Assembly: GCA_050732575.1 (NCBI GenBank)
Contig: JBOHRF010000213.1
Location: forward strand, 1-8,804
Source of the DNA: JBBDWZ01 sp050732575
GTDB taxonomy: Bacteria > Gemmatimonadota > Gemmatimonadetes > Longimicrobiales > RSA9
DNA length: 8,804 nt
Direction of reading: 5' to 3'
The position numbers and the translations under genes were made by a program. A model generated the notes under the pieces. It did not search any database, was not told the DNA's origin, and worked only from the letters and a program-made list of their open reading frames with translations. Shown in pieces: positions 1 to 6,814 of this stretch. Position 1 is the stretch's first letter, and each line of letters starts with the position of its first letter.

Positions 1-1
1 G

Positions 2-520
2 CGGCGCGCCATGCTCACGCCGGCTGGCACCTACCGGCGGCAACTGGTCACGAGCATGGGCGGTTACAACGAGCGTCTATGGCAGTCGGAGGACTTCGAG
101 TTTCATGCGCGCCTTGCCCTGGCAGCTCCGCGCTGGGTGGCACTGACCGATGCACTGGTGCGGGTTCGCTCTCGGGCGGGAGGCCGGAGCAGGCAGAAGC
201 GCGAAGTATGGAAATCGGCATGGCAAGCTGTGCTCGAGCTGGAGCCGCGCGTGCCTGCCAGTCACAACGCAGATCTGGCCGCCTGTGCCCAACGCGTGGG
301 TCACCAGTTGCTGCAACTGAGTGAGCGCGAAACGGCGCGCGCGGCCTTCCGTTTTGCTCAGGCGCGCGGCGTCCGGCCGGAAGATCTGCAGCCTGCGCAC
401 CGTTGGCTGACTCGGTGGTTCGGACTGGCGGGCGCACATCGCGTGACAGCGTGGTATCGCATGCTGCTGCCCGGCCGGTTGCGTCGGTTGATCGCGGCGC
501 GTACAGCCGAGCGCTCATGA
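2..520 (+). CDS. Glycosyltransferase family 2, C-terminal part (5' truncated by window)
   Basis: Reading frame open from base 2 to the TGA at 518-520, giving 172 visible residues; the start and the nucleotide-binding half lie upstream of the window. The fragment opens with the acceptor-side end of a GT-A catalytic domain: GGYNERL followed by SED (E30-D31 of the fragment), the position of the acidic catalytic base in GT2 enzymes. The following segment, ending near VRVRS, resembles the usual close of a GT2 catalytic core. The remaining roughly 110 residues are Arg/Ala/Leu-rich and look helical, with a TPR-like stretch (ARAAFRFAQA, about residues 107-116), much like the tail of the GT2 at 3406. 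An ATG at base 11 is internal, not a true start. The role is inferred to be transfer of a sugar to a growing glycan on the cytoplasmic side; donor and acceptor are unknown. The gene overlaps the following aminotransferase by ATGA. Confidence 0.8.
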   Translation, partial: RRAMLTPAGTYRRQLVTSMGGYNERLWQSEDFEFHARLALAAPRWVALTDALVRVRSRAGGRSRQKREVWKSAWQAVLELEPRVPASHNADLAACAQRVGHQLLQLSERETARAAFRFAQARGVRPEDLQPAHRWLTRWFGLAGAHRVTAWYRMLLPGRLRRLIAARTAERS

Positions 521-1656
521 CCGCACGCCGGCATGTTCCGCTCATCGTACCGGACCTGCCGGACTTTGATGAAGTCGCAGACCGGTTCCGCGAGATCCTG
601 GACAACGGCCGCATCACGAATTTTGGTCGTTACGTCACGGAGTTCGAGCAGGAGCTGGGGCGTTATGTGGGCGCCCATGCGGTCACCACGTCATCCGGCA
701 CCATGGGTTTGTTGTTCGCGCTTCAGGCCATGGGCATCACGCGCGGCACACGCGTGATCGTTCCCAGCTTCACCTTCATGGCGACGGCGCAGGCTATTGT
801 ATACGCAGGCGCGCGGCCCCTCTTTGCGGATGTAGGCGAAGACCTCACCATGGACAGTTTGGATCTGGCAACGTTGCTGGATCAGAATGCCGACGCGTCC
901 ATGGTCGTGCCCGTGCACATGTACGGTCTTCCGTGCGACACCGAAGCCATCACACGCGTGGTCAATGCCTATGCGCGTCCCGAGCGGCCCATTGGCGTAG
1001 TCTATGATGCCGCGCATGCCTTTGGCTCGGCGCGCGCTGGCCGGGTGGTGGGCTCATCCGGCCACGCCGAAGTGTTTTCTCTGTCCGTGACCAAAGCACT
1101 GGTAGCGGTGGAAGGAGGCGCGGTCACCAGCCGGGATGCCGGACTGATCGAGCGCATCCGACACATGCGCAACTATGGCATCGAAGCGAGCTATGATGCG
1201 TGGTATCCCGGGTTGAACGGCAAGATGAGCGAGTTTCACGCCATCGTTGGCCTGGCCAACCTGCGGCGCCTGGGGCAGCGCCTGGAGCAGCGCCAGATCC
1301 AGGCGCGCAACTACGCCGCGCGCATCAACGAGCGAACCGTCTACCGGGTCCTGGAGGCGCCCGGCAACGTGCGTCATACCTACAAGGATTTTTCTGTCCT
1401 CATTCCGGATGCACTGGTGTCCAAGCGCGAGACCATGATTACGCGCTTGCAAGAGCTGGGCATCGAGACGCGTGCCTATTTCTTTCCTCCGGTGCACGAA
1501 CAACAATGGTTCCGCACTTACGCGGATCGCCCGCTGCCGCGTACGGAGAGTCTGGCCCGCCGTGTACTGACGCTGCCTTTCTACACGCGCATGAGCGATG
1601 ATGACATGGACCACGTGGTGGATGGCCTGTTGAAAGTGTACAAGGAGTTGGCGTGA
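517..1656 (+). CDS. DegT/DnrJ/EryC1/StrS family PLP-dependent nucleotide-sugar aminotransferase (VioA/PglE-like)
   Basis: A 379-residue protein, a normal length for the family. It is predicted to transfer an amino group, usually from glutamate, to a keto-sugar nucleotide in the cytoplasm. Visible fold-type I motifs are: SSGTMGL (59-65) in the cofactor phosphate loop; YDAAHAFG with D164, which pairs with the pyridine nitrogen, and H167; SLSVTKAL with K193, the expected Schiff-base lysine; EGGAV just after it; and NGKMSE (234-239), which reaches the partner subunit's active site. The N-terminal ITNFGRYVTEFEQEL region and the late YFFPPVH match the subgroup containing VioA (dTDP-4-amino-4,6-dideoxyglucose synthesis), as I recall it, so a C-4 aminotransferase is favoured; C-3 is not excluded. 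The frame stays open back to an ATG at 403, but the ATG at 517 gives the family-length N-terminus and an ATGA overlap with the preceding gene. No strong Shine-Dalgarno precedes it, so coupled reinitiation is likely. The downstream acyltransferase fits as the next step. Confidence 0.93.
   Translation: MTARRHVPLIVPDLPDFDEVADRFREILDNGRITNFGRYVTEFEQELGRYVGAHAVTTSSGTMGLLFALQAMGITRGTRVIVPSFTFMATAQAIVYAGARPLFADVGEDLTMDSLDLATLLDQNADASMVVPVHMYGLPCDTEAITRVVNAYARPERPIGVVYDAAHAFGSARAGRVVGSSGHAEVFSLSVTKALVAVEGGAVTSRDAGLIERIRHMRNYGIEASYDAWYPGLNGKMSEFHAIVGLANLRRLGQRLEQRQIQARNYAARINERTVYRVLEAPGNVRHTYKDFSVLIPDALVSKRETMITRLQELGIETRAYFFPPVHEQQWFRTYADRPLPRTESLARRVLTLPFYTRMSDDDMDHVVDGLLKVYKELA
1642..1647 (+). promoter_or_regulatory. 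Shine-Dalgarno site for the GTG-started SDR gene
   Basis: AAGGAG lies 5 bases before the GTG at 1653, inside the last codons of the aminotransferase gene. It is a close match to the 16S anti-Shine-Dalgarno complement, and it supports the GTG as the true start and independent ribosome loading at this junction. Confidence 0.7.
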
Positions 1657-2702
1657 ACATTCTGGTCACGGGCGGCGCGGGCTATCTCGGATCGGTGATC
1701 GTGCCCAAACTTCTGGTGCGCCGTCATCGTGTGCGCGTGTTGGACGTCGGTTATTTCGGCATAGGGCATTTGCGCGCGTGCCAGCCGCCGCCCGAGATCC
1801 TGCGCGACGATGTCCGGCGCGTGAGCACGGATCCGGCTTTCTGCGCAGCGCTGTTGGACGGCATGGACTGCGTCATCCACCTGGCCGCGGTTTCCAACGA
1901 TCCATCGGCCGAGCTGCAGCCCGAGCTGACGGCGGAAGTCAACCTGGCCGCCACGCAGGCTCTGGCAGAAGCGGCGCGGGCACGGGGCTGTCGCTTTCTA
2001 TTCTCATCGTCATGCTCGGTGTACGGCTCGGCCGCCGGCCTGCTGGATGAAGACGGTCGGACCCAGCCGCTCACCGTCTACGCGCTCTCCAAGATCAAGG
2101 CCGAAGAGTATCTGGAATCAATGGCCTGCGCGGATTGGCGACCCGTCATTCTGCGCAACGGCACGCTGTTCGGCTACTCGCCGCGCATGCGTTTCGACCT
2201 GGTGGCCAACATTTTCAGCCTGCATAGCACGTTGTACGATGAGATCCGCATCTTCGGATCGGGCCAGCACTGGCGTCCGTTTTTGCACGTGCAGGATTGT
2301 GCCCGTGCATTCCTGCACTTCGCGGAGCTGGCCGCGCCCTCATATCTGCGCTACAACATTGCCCACGAGAATCTGCGCGTGATCGATCTGGCGCAGCGTT
2401 TTGCGCAGCTGAATCCGCGCTTGCGCGTCGAGTACACGGCGCTGCCGGAACCGGATGCGCGTGACTACCGGGTCAGCACCACACGCGCGGCTGCCGATGG
2501 GTTCGTGCCGCGCGTAGATGTAATGACGGGTGCGGAAGAGATGTGCGCGGCCATAGTGAGTGGTGTGATACCGGATCCCGAGTCGGTATTCTATCGCAAC
2601 GCCAAGTGGCTTTCCGAGCTGACCCAAATTGGCGGCAAGAACCACCGTGACCTGGTGGGCCTGATGGAAACCATGGCGCGCATCCCGGGAGCGGGACGGT
2701 GA
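1653..2702 (+). CDS. NAD(P)-dependent extended SDR: nucleotide-sugar epimerase/reductase
   Basis: A 349-residue extended short-chain dehydrogenase/reductase. The N-terminal Rossmann motif TGGAGYLG (6-13) binds NAD(P); HLAAVSNDP (76-84) is the usual strand-4 motif; SSSCSVYG (118-125) holds the catalytic Ser (S120, aligning with the GalE serine); YALSK gives the Tyr-Lys pair Y143/K147. RNGTLFGYSPRMRFD (168-182) and WRPFLHVQD (207-215) are typical of the sugar-binding half. NDP-hexose 4,6-dehydratases (RmlB type) carry an Asp-Glu pair after the catalytic Thr; here the two positions are C121 and S122, so dehydratase activity is unlikely and epimerase or keto-reductase is favoured. The GTG start overlaps the previous stop (GTGA) and has a good ribosome site. 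It sits between an aminotransferase and an acyltransferase, so the substrate is probably in the same pathway; product and stereochemistry cannot be read from sequence. Confidence 0.88.
   Translation: MNILVTGGAGYLGSVIVPKLLVRRHRVRVLDVGYFGIGHLRACQPPPEILRDDVRRVSTDPAFCAALLDGMDCVIHLAAVSNDPSAELQPELTAEVNLAATQALAEAARARGCRFLFSSSCSVYGSAAGLLDEDGRTQPLTVYALSKIKAEEYLESMACADWRPVILRNGTLFGYSPRMRFDLVANIFSLHSTLYDEIRIFGSGQHWRPFLHVQDCARAFLHFAELAAPSYLRYNIAHENLRVIDLAQRFAQLNPRLRVEYTALPEPDARDYRVSTTRAAADGFVPRVDVMTGAEEMCAAIVSGVIPDPESVFYRNAKWLSELTQIGGKNHRDLVGLMETMARIPGAGR
2687..2691 (+). promoter_or_regulatory. Shine-Dalgarno site for the GTG-started acyltransferase gene
   Basis: GGGAG lies 7 bases before the GTG at 2699, within the last codons of the SDR gene. 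It supports the GTG start, which gives the protein about 17 residues before its first Rossmann strand. Confidence 0.6.
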
Positions 2703-3409
2703 AAGAGGCCCTGTCGGAGGGCGGCGCGAAACCCTACGGCGACGGGGGGCGACTCGTCATTGTGGGCGCCGGCCGACACGGCCGCGAGTTGGAGGCCTAC
2801 TGCCAGGACCTGCACAAGCACGGTCAGGCGTTGGAATTGCTGGGCTTCATCGATGAGTTGAAGGCGCCCGGTACCTTCGGGTCGACACAGGTATTGGGCG
2901 ACTTCGCACGGGCCGAAGAGCTCGTGCACATGTATGGCGAAGTGTTGTACGTGGCGGCTGCCGGTGACAACACACTGCGTCATCGTCTGGTCGAACAAGC
3001 CGAGAACGCGGGCCTGCGCGCTGCCACATTGGTCCATCCCACGGCGTACGTGGGACCGGAATGTGAGCTCGGTGAGGGCACGGTGCTGGCGCCCGGCACG
3101 GTGGTCACGCGCGCGGTCGTATTAGGTCGGCACAACATCCTGAACGTGGGTGTCACGGTATCGCACGATTGTACCCTGGGCGAGTTCGTCAATCTCAACC
3201 CGGGTGTCACGGTGTGCGGCGATGTCGAGATCGGCGCGGCTTGCTACATTGGTGCCGGTACTACCATCATCGACAAAGTCTCGATCGGTCCCGACACGAT
3301 TGTAGGCGCCGGCTCGGTGGTCATCGATTCCTTGCCCGCAGCAGTGCTCGCGCTGGGCGTGCCGGCGCGTGTGGTGCGCGAGCTGCACACGCGACCGAAG
3401 CTGGTGTGA
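2699..3409 (+). CDS. PglD/NeuD/VioB-like sugar-nucleotide N-acyltransferase (left-handed beta-helix)
   Basis: A 236-residue protein, close to the usual 200-220 of the family plus a short N-terminal extension (1-17). It has two domains. The first, about 18-110, is a small Rossmann-like fold that binds the nucleotide sugar: RLVIVGAGRHGREL, then GFIDE and VLGD. The second, about 113-228, is a left-handed beta-helix of hexapeptide repeats (for example VGPECELGEGTVLAPG, IGAACYIGAGTTI, IGPDTIVGAGSVV) that binds acetyl-CoA. H156 in VSHDCTLGEF is at the position of the catalytic His of PglD. The C-terminal GVPARVVRE is the standard family ending. The predicted reaction is acyl-CoA-dependent N-acylation, most simply N-acetylation, of the amino sugar made by the aminotransferase two genes upstream. 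An O-acyl role as in NeuD is a weaker option because the aminotransferase is adjacent. It starts at a GTG in a GTGA overlap with the SDR gene, and its own stop overlaps the next GTG. Confidence 0.92.
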   Translation: MKEALSEGGAKPYGDGGRLVIVGAGRHGRELEAYCQDLHKHGQALELLGFIDELKAPGTFGSTQVLGDFARAEELVHMYGEVLYVAAAGDNTLRHRLVEQAENAGLRAATLVHPTAYVGPECELGEGTVLAPGTVVTRAVVLGRHNILNVGVTVSHDCTLGEFVNLNPGVTVCGDVEIGAACYIGAGTTIIDKVSIGPDTIVGAGSVVIDSLPAAVLALGVPARVVRELHTRPKLV

Positions 3410-4380
3410 GCGCCGCACCGCAGGTCAGCTTGCTGGTTCCCTGCTACAACTACGCGCACTACCTGCCGGATTGCCTGGCCAGCATTCTGGCGCAGGAGGA
3501 TGCGCCGCCCTTTGAGGTCGTACTGGTGGACGATGCATCGACCGATCACACACGCGAGTTACTGGCGGATGTGAGCGATGCGCGCGTGCGTGTGCTTCAC
3601 AACGCGGTCAACCTGGGGCATGCGCGCACGATGGGCGTGGCCATCAATGCTGCCCGCGGGCAGCTGTTGGCGCGCATCGATCCGGATGACCGGTACCGCC
3701 CCGGTTTTCTGCGCCTGACCGTGCCCATCTTCGACCGGTACTCGGACGTTGGGCTGGTCTATGGCGATGCCGCCGTCATCGATGCCCAGGGCAACATCAG
3801 CACGCCACGTTGTGACCAGCGGCATCACGGGCGAACCTTTCACGGCAACGAACTGGTGCCGCTCATGGCTGACAACTTCATCTGTGCACCGACCGTGATA
3901 GCGCGGGCCGAGTGCTGGCGCGCGGCTCTGCCCGTGCCCGAGCACCTGGCCTTCAATGACTGGTATTTTACGCTCATGATGGCGCGGCGCTGGAATTTCT
4001 ACTTTGTGCCGGATGTCCTGGCCGAATACCGGGTACATGGCACCAACTTTCATGCACGCATTGCGCAGGATGGCTCGGAAGAGCGGTCCGTGCGCTGGCT
4101 GCTCGATCGATTGTTCCGCGAGCCGGAGTTGGACGCGAGCCTGGAAGCGGCCAAGCAGGCCGCGCGCGGCCGCATCCTGGCCCAGCAGTTCGTGAGTGCG
4201 GGTGAGAAATACTTCTGGTTTGGCAACTACGCGGATGCGCGGCGCTGTTATCTGGAAGCGCTGCGTGCGCATGCCGGGTACGTGCTGCGGCCCAACGTGC
4301 TGCGCCATCTGCTGGCCACGTTTCTGGGCCGGGCCCGCTACGAACAACTGAAACGCGTGCTCGGACGCAGTGCGGCCTGA
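3406..4380 (+). CDS. Glycosyltransferase family 2 (GT-A fold) with helical C-terminal tail
   Basis: A 324-residue inverting-type GT2. The catalytic domain, about 6-210, starts with VSLLVPCYNY (7-16); VDDASTD (41-47) binds the nucleotide; ARIDPDDRY holds the D-x-D metal site (D92-P-D94, then D95); D185 in FNDWYF is the likely catalytic base; EYRVHGTNFH (207-216) is a common GT2 core ending. Residues about 250-300 look helical and TPR-like (AGEKYFWFGNYADARRCYLEALR), a tail often seen in polysaccharide GT2s. The frame is open back to 3169, but that part lies wholly over the acyltransferase. The GTG at 3406 (GTGA overlap, with a weak GAAG 5 bases upstream) puts the first beta-strand right after a short N-terminus, as expected. 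No membrane segments are visible. It is inferred to act at the cytoplasmic membrane face on a lipid-linked glycan. Donor sugar unknown. Confidence 0.92.
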   Translation: MSAAPQVSLLVPCYNYAHYLPDCLASILAQEDAPPFEVVLVDDASTDHTRELLADVSDARVRVLHNAVNLGHARTMGVAINAARGQLLARIDPDDRYRPGFLRLTVPIFDRYSDVGLVYGDAAVIDAQGNISTPRCDQRHHGRTFHGNELVPLMADNFICAPTVIARAECWRAALPVPEHLAFNDWYFTLMMARRWNFYFVPDVLAEYRVHGTNFHARIAQDGSEERSVRWLLDRLFREPELDASLEAAKQAARGRILAQQFVSAGEKYFWFGNYADARRCYLEALRAHAGYVLRPNVLRHLLATFLGRARYEQLKRVLGRSAA

Positions 4381-5687
4381 TGCGTGTATTGCACGTGCCC
4401 TACGGCTATTTTCCCGATGCGCCGGGCGGCACGGAACAGTACGTGGCCGCGCTGGCGGCCAGGCAACAGGCGCGCGGCGATCAGGTAACCATTGCCGCAC
4501 CCGCGCACTCTGCTTCCGAGTATGTTCACAACGGATTGCCCGTGCTGCGCTACCCGGTGACACCCGAGCTCGGGCTGTCCGACCTCTGGGGCGCCGGTGA
4601 TGCCCAGGCCGCTGCCGAGTTCGGCAAGCTGTTGGAGCGTGTGCAACCCGAGCTGGTGCATCTGCATGCCTACACTTCTGGTGTTTCACTGCGCACGGCG
4701 CAGGAGATCCGGAGTCGGCGCATTCCGTTGGTCTTCACGTACCATTCGCCATCGGTCACGTGCGCACGAGGCACGTTGTTGCGCTGGGGTGCCCAGGCGT
4801 GTTCAGGTGTCCTGGCTACCGAGCCCTGTCCGTCCTGCACGCTGGCGTCCTATGGGGTGCCGCGCGCAGTGGCGCAGGTGGCTTTGCCGGTGGTGCGCGT
4901 GGCCGCGCAGCTGGCGCTACCGCGCCTGGGCGGGTTGAGTACAGCGGCGCGCACGCCGGCACTGGTTGAAGAACGGAACCGCTGTGTGCTGGAGTTCCTG
5001 CGTCAACCGGCGCGCATCATGGTGCCGGCCTCGTGGACAGGTGAGCTGCTGGTCAAGAACGGCGTGAACGCGGACTTGGTGGTGCTGGTCAGGCACGGGC
5101 TGGATGCCGTACACTCGGGCGACGCGTCCAGCACGCGCGTGGTAAGTGAGCACCCGCTGCGCGTTGCCTTCTTCGGCCGGCTGGACCCGGCCAAAGGCGC
5201 ACACTTGCTGATCGAAGCGCTGGAGCGGGAAACGCGCCTGCCCGTGCAGCTGGTGTTGTTCGGCATCGAACAGACGGGCGCGCACGTATTGTACGCAAAG
5301 GCTCTGCGGCAGCGAGCGGGTCAGGACAAGAGGATCGAATTGCGTCGCGCGTTGCCGCAACATCAGGTGATTGCGGCCATGCGTGACTTCGATGTTGTCG
5401 CCGTGCCCTCGCTGGTACTGGAGACGGGTCCACTGGTCGTGCTGGAGGCCTTTGCGGCGCATGTGCCCGTGTTGGGAACGCGCCTGGGCGGCATTGCCGA
5501 GCTGGTCACGGATCGGCAAAACGGGCTGCTGCTGGAACCTCGGCCGGTGGCCTGGCACGCAGCACTGCGCGAGTTGGTACAGCAACCGCAGTTGCTGGCT
5601 GCGCTGCGTTCAGGCATTCGGACACCACGCACACTCGATGCCGTGGTCGAAGAAGTGGCAGGTGTATACCAGGCGGTTGTTCGATGA
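4380..5687 (+). CDS. Glycosyltransferase family 4 (GT-B fold) with four-cysteine insertion
   Basis: A 435-residue retaining GT-B enzyme. The N-terminal acceptor domain shows PGGTEQYV (15-22), the usual glycine-rich loop of GT4, then LVHLHAY (92-98) and FTYHSPS (119-125). It is followed by an insertion with C128, C141, C150 and C153 (spacing 12, 8 and 2), which could bind a metal or be structural. The C-terminal donor domain has FFGRLDPAKG (264-273), where R267 and K272 are placed to bind the donor diphosphate, and the EX7E motif E348/E356 in LETGPLVVLEA; GTRLGGIAELV (366-376) closes the nucleotide pocket. The start ATG shares one base with the preceding TGA (TGATG). No signal peptide or transmembrane helix is apparent. 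The role is inferred to be addition of an alpha-linked residue from an NDP-sugar during glycan assembly. The aminosugar made by the upstream trio is a possible donor, but nothing in the sequence shows this. Confidence 0.92.
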   Translation: MRVLHVPYGYFPDAPGGTEQYVAALAARQQARGDQVTIAAPAHSASEYVHNGLPVLRYPVTPELGLSDLWGAGDAQAAAEFGKLLERVQPELVHLHAYTSGVSLRTAQEIRSRRIPLVFTYHSPSVTCARGTLLRWGAQACSGVLATEPCPSCTLASYGVPRAVAQVALPVVRVAAQLALPRLGGLSTAARTPALVEERNRCVLEFLRQPARIMVPASWTGELLVKNGVNADLVVLVRHGLDAVHSGDASSTRVVSEHPLRVAFFGRLDPAKGAHLLIEALERETRLPVQLVLFGIEQTGAHVLYAKALRQRAGQDKRIELRRALPQHQVIAAMRDFDVVAVPSLVLETGPLVVLEAFAAHVPVLGTRLGGIAELVTDRQNGLLLEPRPVAWHAALRELVQQPQLLAALRSGIRTPRTLDAVVEEVAGVYQAVVR

Positions 5688-6814
5688 ACGGCGGACGGCG
5701 CATTCTCTACGTGCAGTATACCAATCCGGCAAACTATCCGCCGCTGCAGCACAGTTCGCGCATGCTGGCCGAGGATGGCTGGCAGGTCCGGTTTATTGGC
5801 TCGCGCACAAGCGGCGCCGATCTGGCGATGCAGGCGCACCCGAGCCTAACCTTGCGCCTGCTGGGTCATGTGCCGCCCGGTCCGTTGCAGAAGTTGCACT
5901 ACGCGGCCTTCCAGGCGCTGGTCGTGACCGAAATCATGCGCTGGCGGCCGCACTGGCTCTATGCGTCGGACCTGTGGAGCTGCCCGGCTGCGTTGTGGGC
6001 GGCGCGCCTGGGGTGTCGGGTGGTCTACCACGAGCATGATGAGCCGGCCAGTCAGAACGCCAGCATCTTCACGCGCACGTGTCTGCGCGCGCGCAGCCGG
6101 CTGGCCAGCCGGGCGGCAGCCTGTATCCTGCCCAACGAGTCGCGACGAGAGCGGTTTGCCGAACAGCACGCGGGCGCACACACGATTACGGTCTGGAACT
6201 GTCCGCAGCTCCAGGAAGTGCAGGAGATGCGCAGCGCAGAGAGCGGGCGCGGCTTCGTACTGCACTACCACGGCAACATTGGTGCGCCACTGGTACCGGA
6301 AACACTGTTGAACGCATTGCGGCTGCTGCCCGGTGACGTGCGTCTGCGCGTGTTTGGGTACGAAACGATCGGCTCGCGCGGGTACAGCCAGCATTTGCGG
6401 CTGCGGGCCCGCAACCTGGGCATCGAGCCGCGCTTCGAATTGCACGGCCCCGTCAACCGGTCCGCACTCTGGCCGGAAATGCGCAGGGCCGCGGTAGGCA
6501 TCTCACTGGTGCCGCTCAGCAGCACAGACGCGAATCTGGAGGCGCTGGCCGGAGCATCGAACAAGACGTTCGACTATCTGGCCGCCGGCCTGGCCCTGCT
6601 GATCTGTGACCGCAAAGACTGGACGGGCGTGTTTGGAGAGTTTGGCGCGGCCTGCAATCCGGGCAATGCGCAGAGCGTAGCGGCTGCCCTGCGCCGATTG
6701 TACGACGATCGAGCAGGAACCAGGGCGCGCGGCGAGCAGGGCCGTCAGCACGTGCTACAGGAATGGAACTACCAACATCAGTTCCAACCCGTGAAAGCGT
6801 TGCTCGATGGCTGA
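5684..6814 (+). CDS. Glycosyltransferase family 4-like (GT-B fold)
   Basis: A 376-residue GT-B enzyme, more divergent than its upstream neighbour. The N-terminal domain begins with RRILYVQYTNPANYPPL and includes LYASDLWSCPAAL (92-104) and VVYHEHDEP (113-121), a pattern common in GT4-type enzymes of polysaccharide clusters. The donor domain starts with LHYHGNIG (193-200) and includes LRVFGYE (221-227). SNKTFDYLAAGLALLICD (292-309) is the nucleotide-binding segment, with D297 where many relatives have Glu. The C-terminal EWNYQHQF is a common ending for the group. It starts with ATG in an ATGA overlap; a moderate AGGCGG site lies 7 bases upstream (5671-5676). Its stop lies 8 bases inside the next gene's frame. 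The specific sugar and linkage are unknown. Assignment as a glycosyltransferase is firm; GT4 subfamily placement is less so. Confidence 0.87.
   Translation: MNGGRRILYVQYTNPANYPPLQHSSRMLAEDGWQVRFIGSRTSGADLAMQAHPSLTLRLLGHVPPGPLQKLHYAAFQALVVTEIMRWRPHWLYASDLWSCPAALWAARLGCRVVYHEHDEPASQNASIFTRTCLRARSRLASRAAACILPNESRRERFAEQHAGAHTITVWNCPQLQEVQEMRSAESGRGFVLHYHGNIGAPLVPETLLNALRLLPGDVRLRVFGYETIGSRGYSQHLRLRARNLGIEPRFELHGPVNRSALWPEMRRAAVGISLVPLSSTDANLEALAGASNKTFDYLAAGLALLICDRKDWTGVFGEFGAACNPGNAQSVAAALRRLYDDRAGTRARGEQGRQHVLQEWNYQHQFQPVKALLDG

Noticed and set aside
403..516. Upstream extension of the aminotransferase to an ATG at 403
   Set aside because: The extra 38 residues match nothing in the family and would overlap the preceding GT2 by over 100 bases; the ATG at 517 gives the expected N-terminus.
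1054..1614. Minus-strand open frame of 186 codons opposite the aminotransferase
   Set aside because: It is a shadow of a well-conserved aminotransferase whose catalytic residues are all in the + frame.
3169..3405. Upstream extension of the GT2 to an ATG at 3169
   Set aside because: The added residues are the acyltransferase beta-helix read out of frame; the GTG at 3406 directly precedes the GT2 domain.
3559..4689. Minus-strand open frame of 376 codons opposite the GT2 and the start of the first GT4
   Set aside because: Its product is rich in Arg, His, Pro and Ala with no recognisable motif, and it lies opposite two genes with clear GT domains. Long antisense frames are expected in GC-rich coding DNA.
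4917..5585. Minus-strand open frame of 222 codons opposite the first GT4
   Set aside because: Gln/Arg-rich product without motifs, wholly opposite the donor domain of the GT4.
5716..5722. TATACC-like promoter -10 near the start of the second GT4
   Set aside because: It is inside coding sequence with no paired -35 element that I could see, and the tight overlaps argue for read-through transcription.
5371..6039. Plus-strand frame of 222 codons bridging the two GT4 genes
   Set aside because: Product is Trp/Cys/Arg-rich with no motif, and it crosses two real genes in another frame; a frame shadow.
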